NCBI GenBank assembly: GCA_025464915.1
Contig: JAODNF010000260.1
Coordinates: 1 to 6,435, forward strand
Reading direction: 5' to 3'
Source of the DNA: Frankiales bacterium
Lineage (GTDB): Bacteria; Actinomycetota; Actinomycetes; Mycobacteriales; SCTD01
DNA length: 6,435 nucleotides
The notes under the pieces were generated by a model. The model did no database searches and was not told where the DNA came from. It was given only the letters and a program-made list of their open reading frames with translations. Below are positions 5,638 to 6,435 of the stretch, one piece after another. The translations under genes and the position numbers were made by a program. Numbering within the stretch: the stretch's first letter is position 1; the number at the start of each line of letters is the position of its first letter.

Positions 5638-6435
5638 TCAGACGAGGGGGCGGAGCTCGAGGGTCTGCTCGCGGTCGGGGCCGACGCCGACCGAGGCGAA
5701 CGGCGCGCCGGACATCTCCTCGAGCGCACGGATGTAGAGCTGCGCGTTCTTCGGCAGGTCCTCGAAGGTGCGCGCCGTGGTGATGTCCTCGGTCCAGCCG
5801 TCGAAGTGCTCGTAGACGGGCGTCGCGTGGTGGAAGTCGGTCTGCGTCATCGGCATCTCGTCGAACCGCAAGCCGTCGACCTCGTAGGCGACGCACACCG
5901 GGATCTGCTCCCAGCCGGTGAGCACGTCGAGCTTGGTGAGCACGAAGTCGGTGACGCCGTTGACGCGCGCGGCGTAGCGGGCGATGACGGCGTCGTACCA
6001 GCCGCAGCGGCGCGGGCGCCCGGTGGTCGTGCCGAACTCGTGGCCGTCGGCGCGGAGCTTCTCGCCCGCGTCGTCGTGCAGCTCGGTGGGGAAGGGTCCC
6101 TCGCCGACGCGGGTCGTGTAGGCCTTGATGTCCGCGATGACCTTGTCGTTGCGGTTGGGGGCGATGCCGGAGCCCGTGCAGGCACCGCCGGACGTCGCGT
6201 TGCTGGAGGTGACGAACGGGTAGGTGCCGTGGTCGACGTCGAGCAGGGTCGCCTGGCCGCCCTCGAGCAGCACGGTGTCGCCGCGGTCGAGAGCCTGGTG
6301 CAGCAGCAGGGCCGTGTCGGCGACCATCGGCTTGAGCCGGTCGGCGTAGGACAACAGGTCCTCCACGACCGGGTCCACGGTGGGGGCCGTGCGGTTGTAG
6401 ACCTTCAACAGCACCTGGCTCTTGAGGTCCAGGGC
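5638..6435 (-). CDS. purA: Adenylosuccinate synthetase PurA, C-terminal part (5' end cut by the window edge)
   Basis: PurA condenses IMP and aspartate using GTP to form adenylosuccinate, which PurB then cleaves to AMP. The visible fragment is 265 residues (A-L-D-L-K-S-Q onward). The full family length is about 427-430, so roughly 160 N-terminal residues, including the P-loop-like GDEGKGK region, lie beyond the right edge. Seen in order, numbered in the fragment: EGGQATLLDVDHGTYPFVTS from residue 58 (IMP-binding region), the mobile aspartate loop TTTGRPRRCGW at 136-146 with its arginines, the guanine-recognition motif LTKLD at 166-170, DEMPMTQ at 192-198, and GVGPDREQT at 250-258 near the C-terminus. 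EGGQAT instead of the enterobacterial EGAQGT is, from memory, usual in actinobacteria. The gene ends five bases before the start of a repeat hairpin and converges with the LysE-type gene. Its promoter is outside the window, so it is likely a transcription unit separate from the purD operon. Confidence 0.97.
   Translation of the reverse strand, partial: ALDLKSQVLLKVYNRTAPTVDPVVEDLLSYADRLKPMVADTALLLHQALDRGDTVLLEGGQATLLDVDHGTYPFVTSSNATSGGACTGSGIAPNRNDKVIADIKAYTTRVGEGPFPTELHDDAGEKLRADGHEFGTTTGRPRRCGWYDAVIARYAARVNGVTDFVLTKLDVLTGWEQIPVCVAYEVDGLRFDEMPMTQTDFHHATPVYEHFDGWTEDITTARTFEDLPKNAQLYIRALEEMSGAPFASVGVGPDREQTLELRPLV

Overview
The window is GC-rich (roughly 70% by eye), densely packed DNA with GTG starts and 4-bp GTGA stop/start overlaps. 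It looks like the chromosome of a high-GC actinobacterium. Protein features agree with this, for example the EGGQAT version of the PurA loop and the tail of PurC. I cannot name the genus. A Propionibacteriales- or Nocardioides-like organism would fit, but that is a guess.

Most of the window is a de novo purine biosynthesis locus. On the minus strand, read right to left from 4274, the order is purD, a purE-like gene, purB, a small three-helix membrane protein gene, and purC, which runs off the left edge. These five genes look like one operon: purD/purE share GTGA (3000-3003), purE/purB are 19 bp apart, purB/membrane gene are 44 bp apart, and membrane gene/purC share GTGA (799-802). Together the pathway genes cover glycinamide ribonucleotide (GAR) synthesis (PurD), the N5-CAIR to CAIR rearrangement (PurE), SAICAR synthesis (PurC) and the two fumarate-releasing steps (PurB). 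A separate minus-strand gene at the right edge (5638-6435) is the C-terminal 60% of purA, the first committed step from IMP to AMP.

Between these two minus-strand blocks lies a short plus-strand island. It holds a 2H-phosphoesterase / 2'-5' RNA ligase-like gene, which starts only 24 bp from purD and diverges from it, and a LysE-type exporter gene, which converges on purA. The two non-coding gaps beside these genes (4824-4900 and 5501-5637) carry seven copies of the 7-mer GCGGACG or its complement. They are arranged as hairpins just after each of the three gene ends and as a 25-bp direct repeat. This is probably a family of intergenic repeats acting as terminators.

The points most worth a second look are the PurE-like protein, which has lost the GSxSD motif and the GGAAHLPG loop of ordinary PurE; the unrecognised membrane protein translationally coupled to purC; and the GCGGACG hairpin family. 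I see no mobile element, CRISPR array, tRNA or rRNA, and no clear sign of a new defence or metabolic system.
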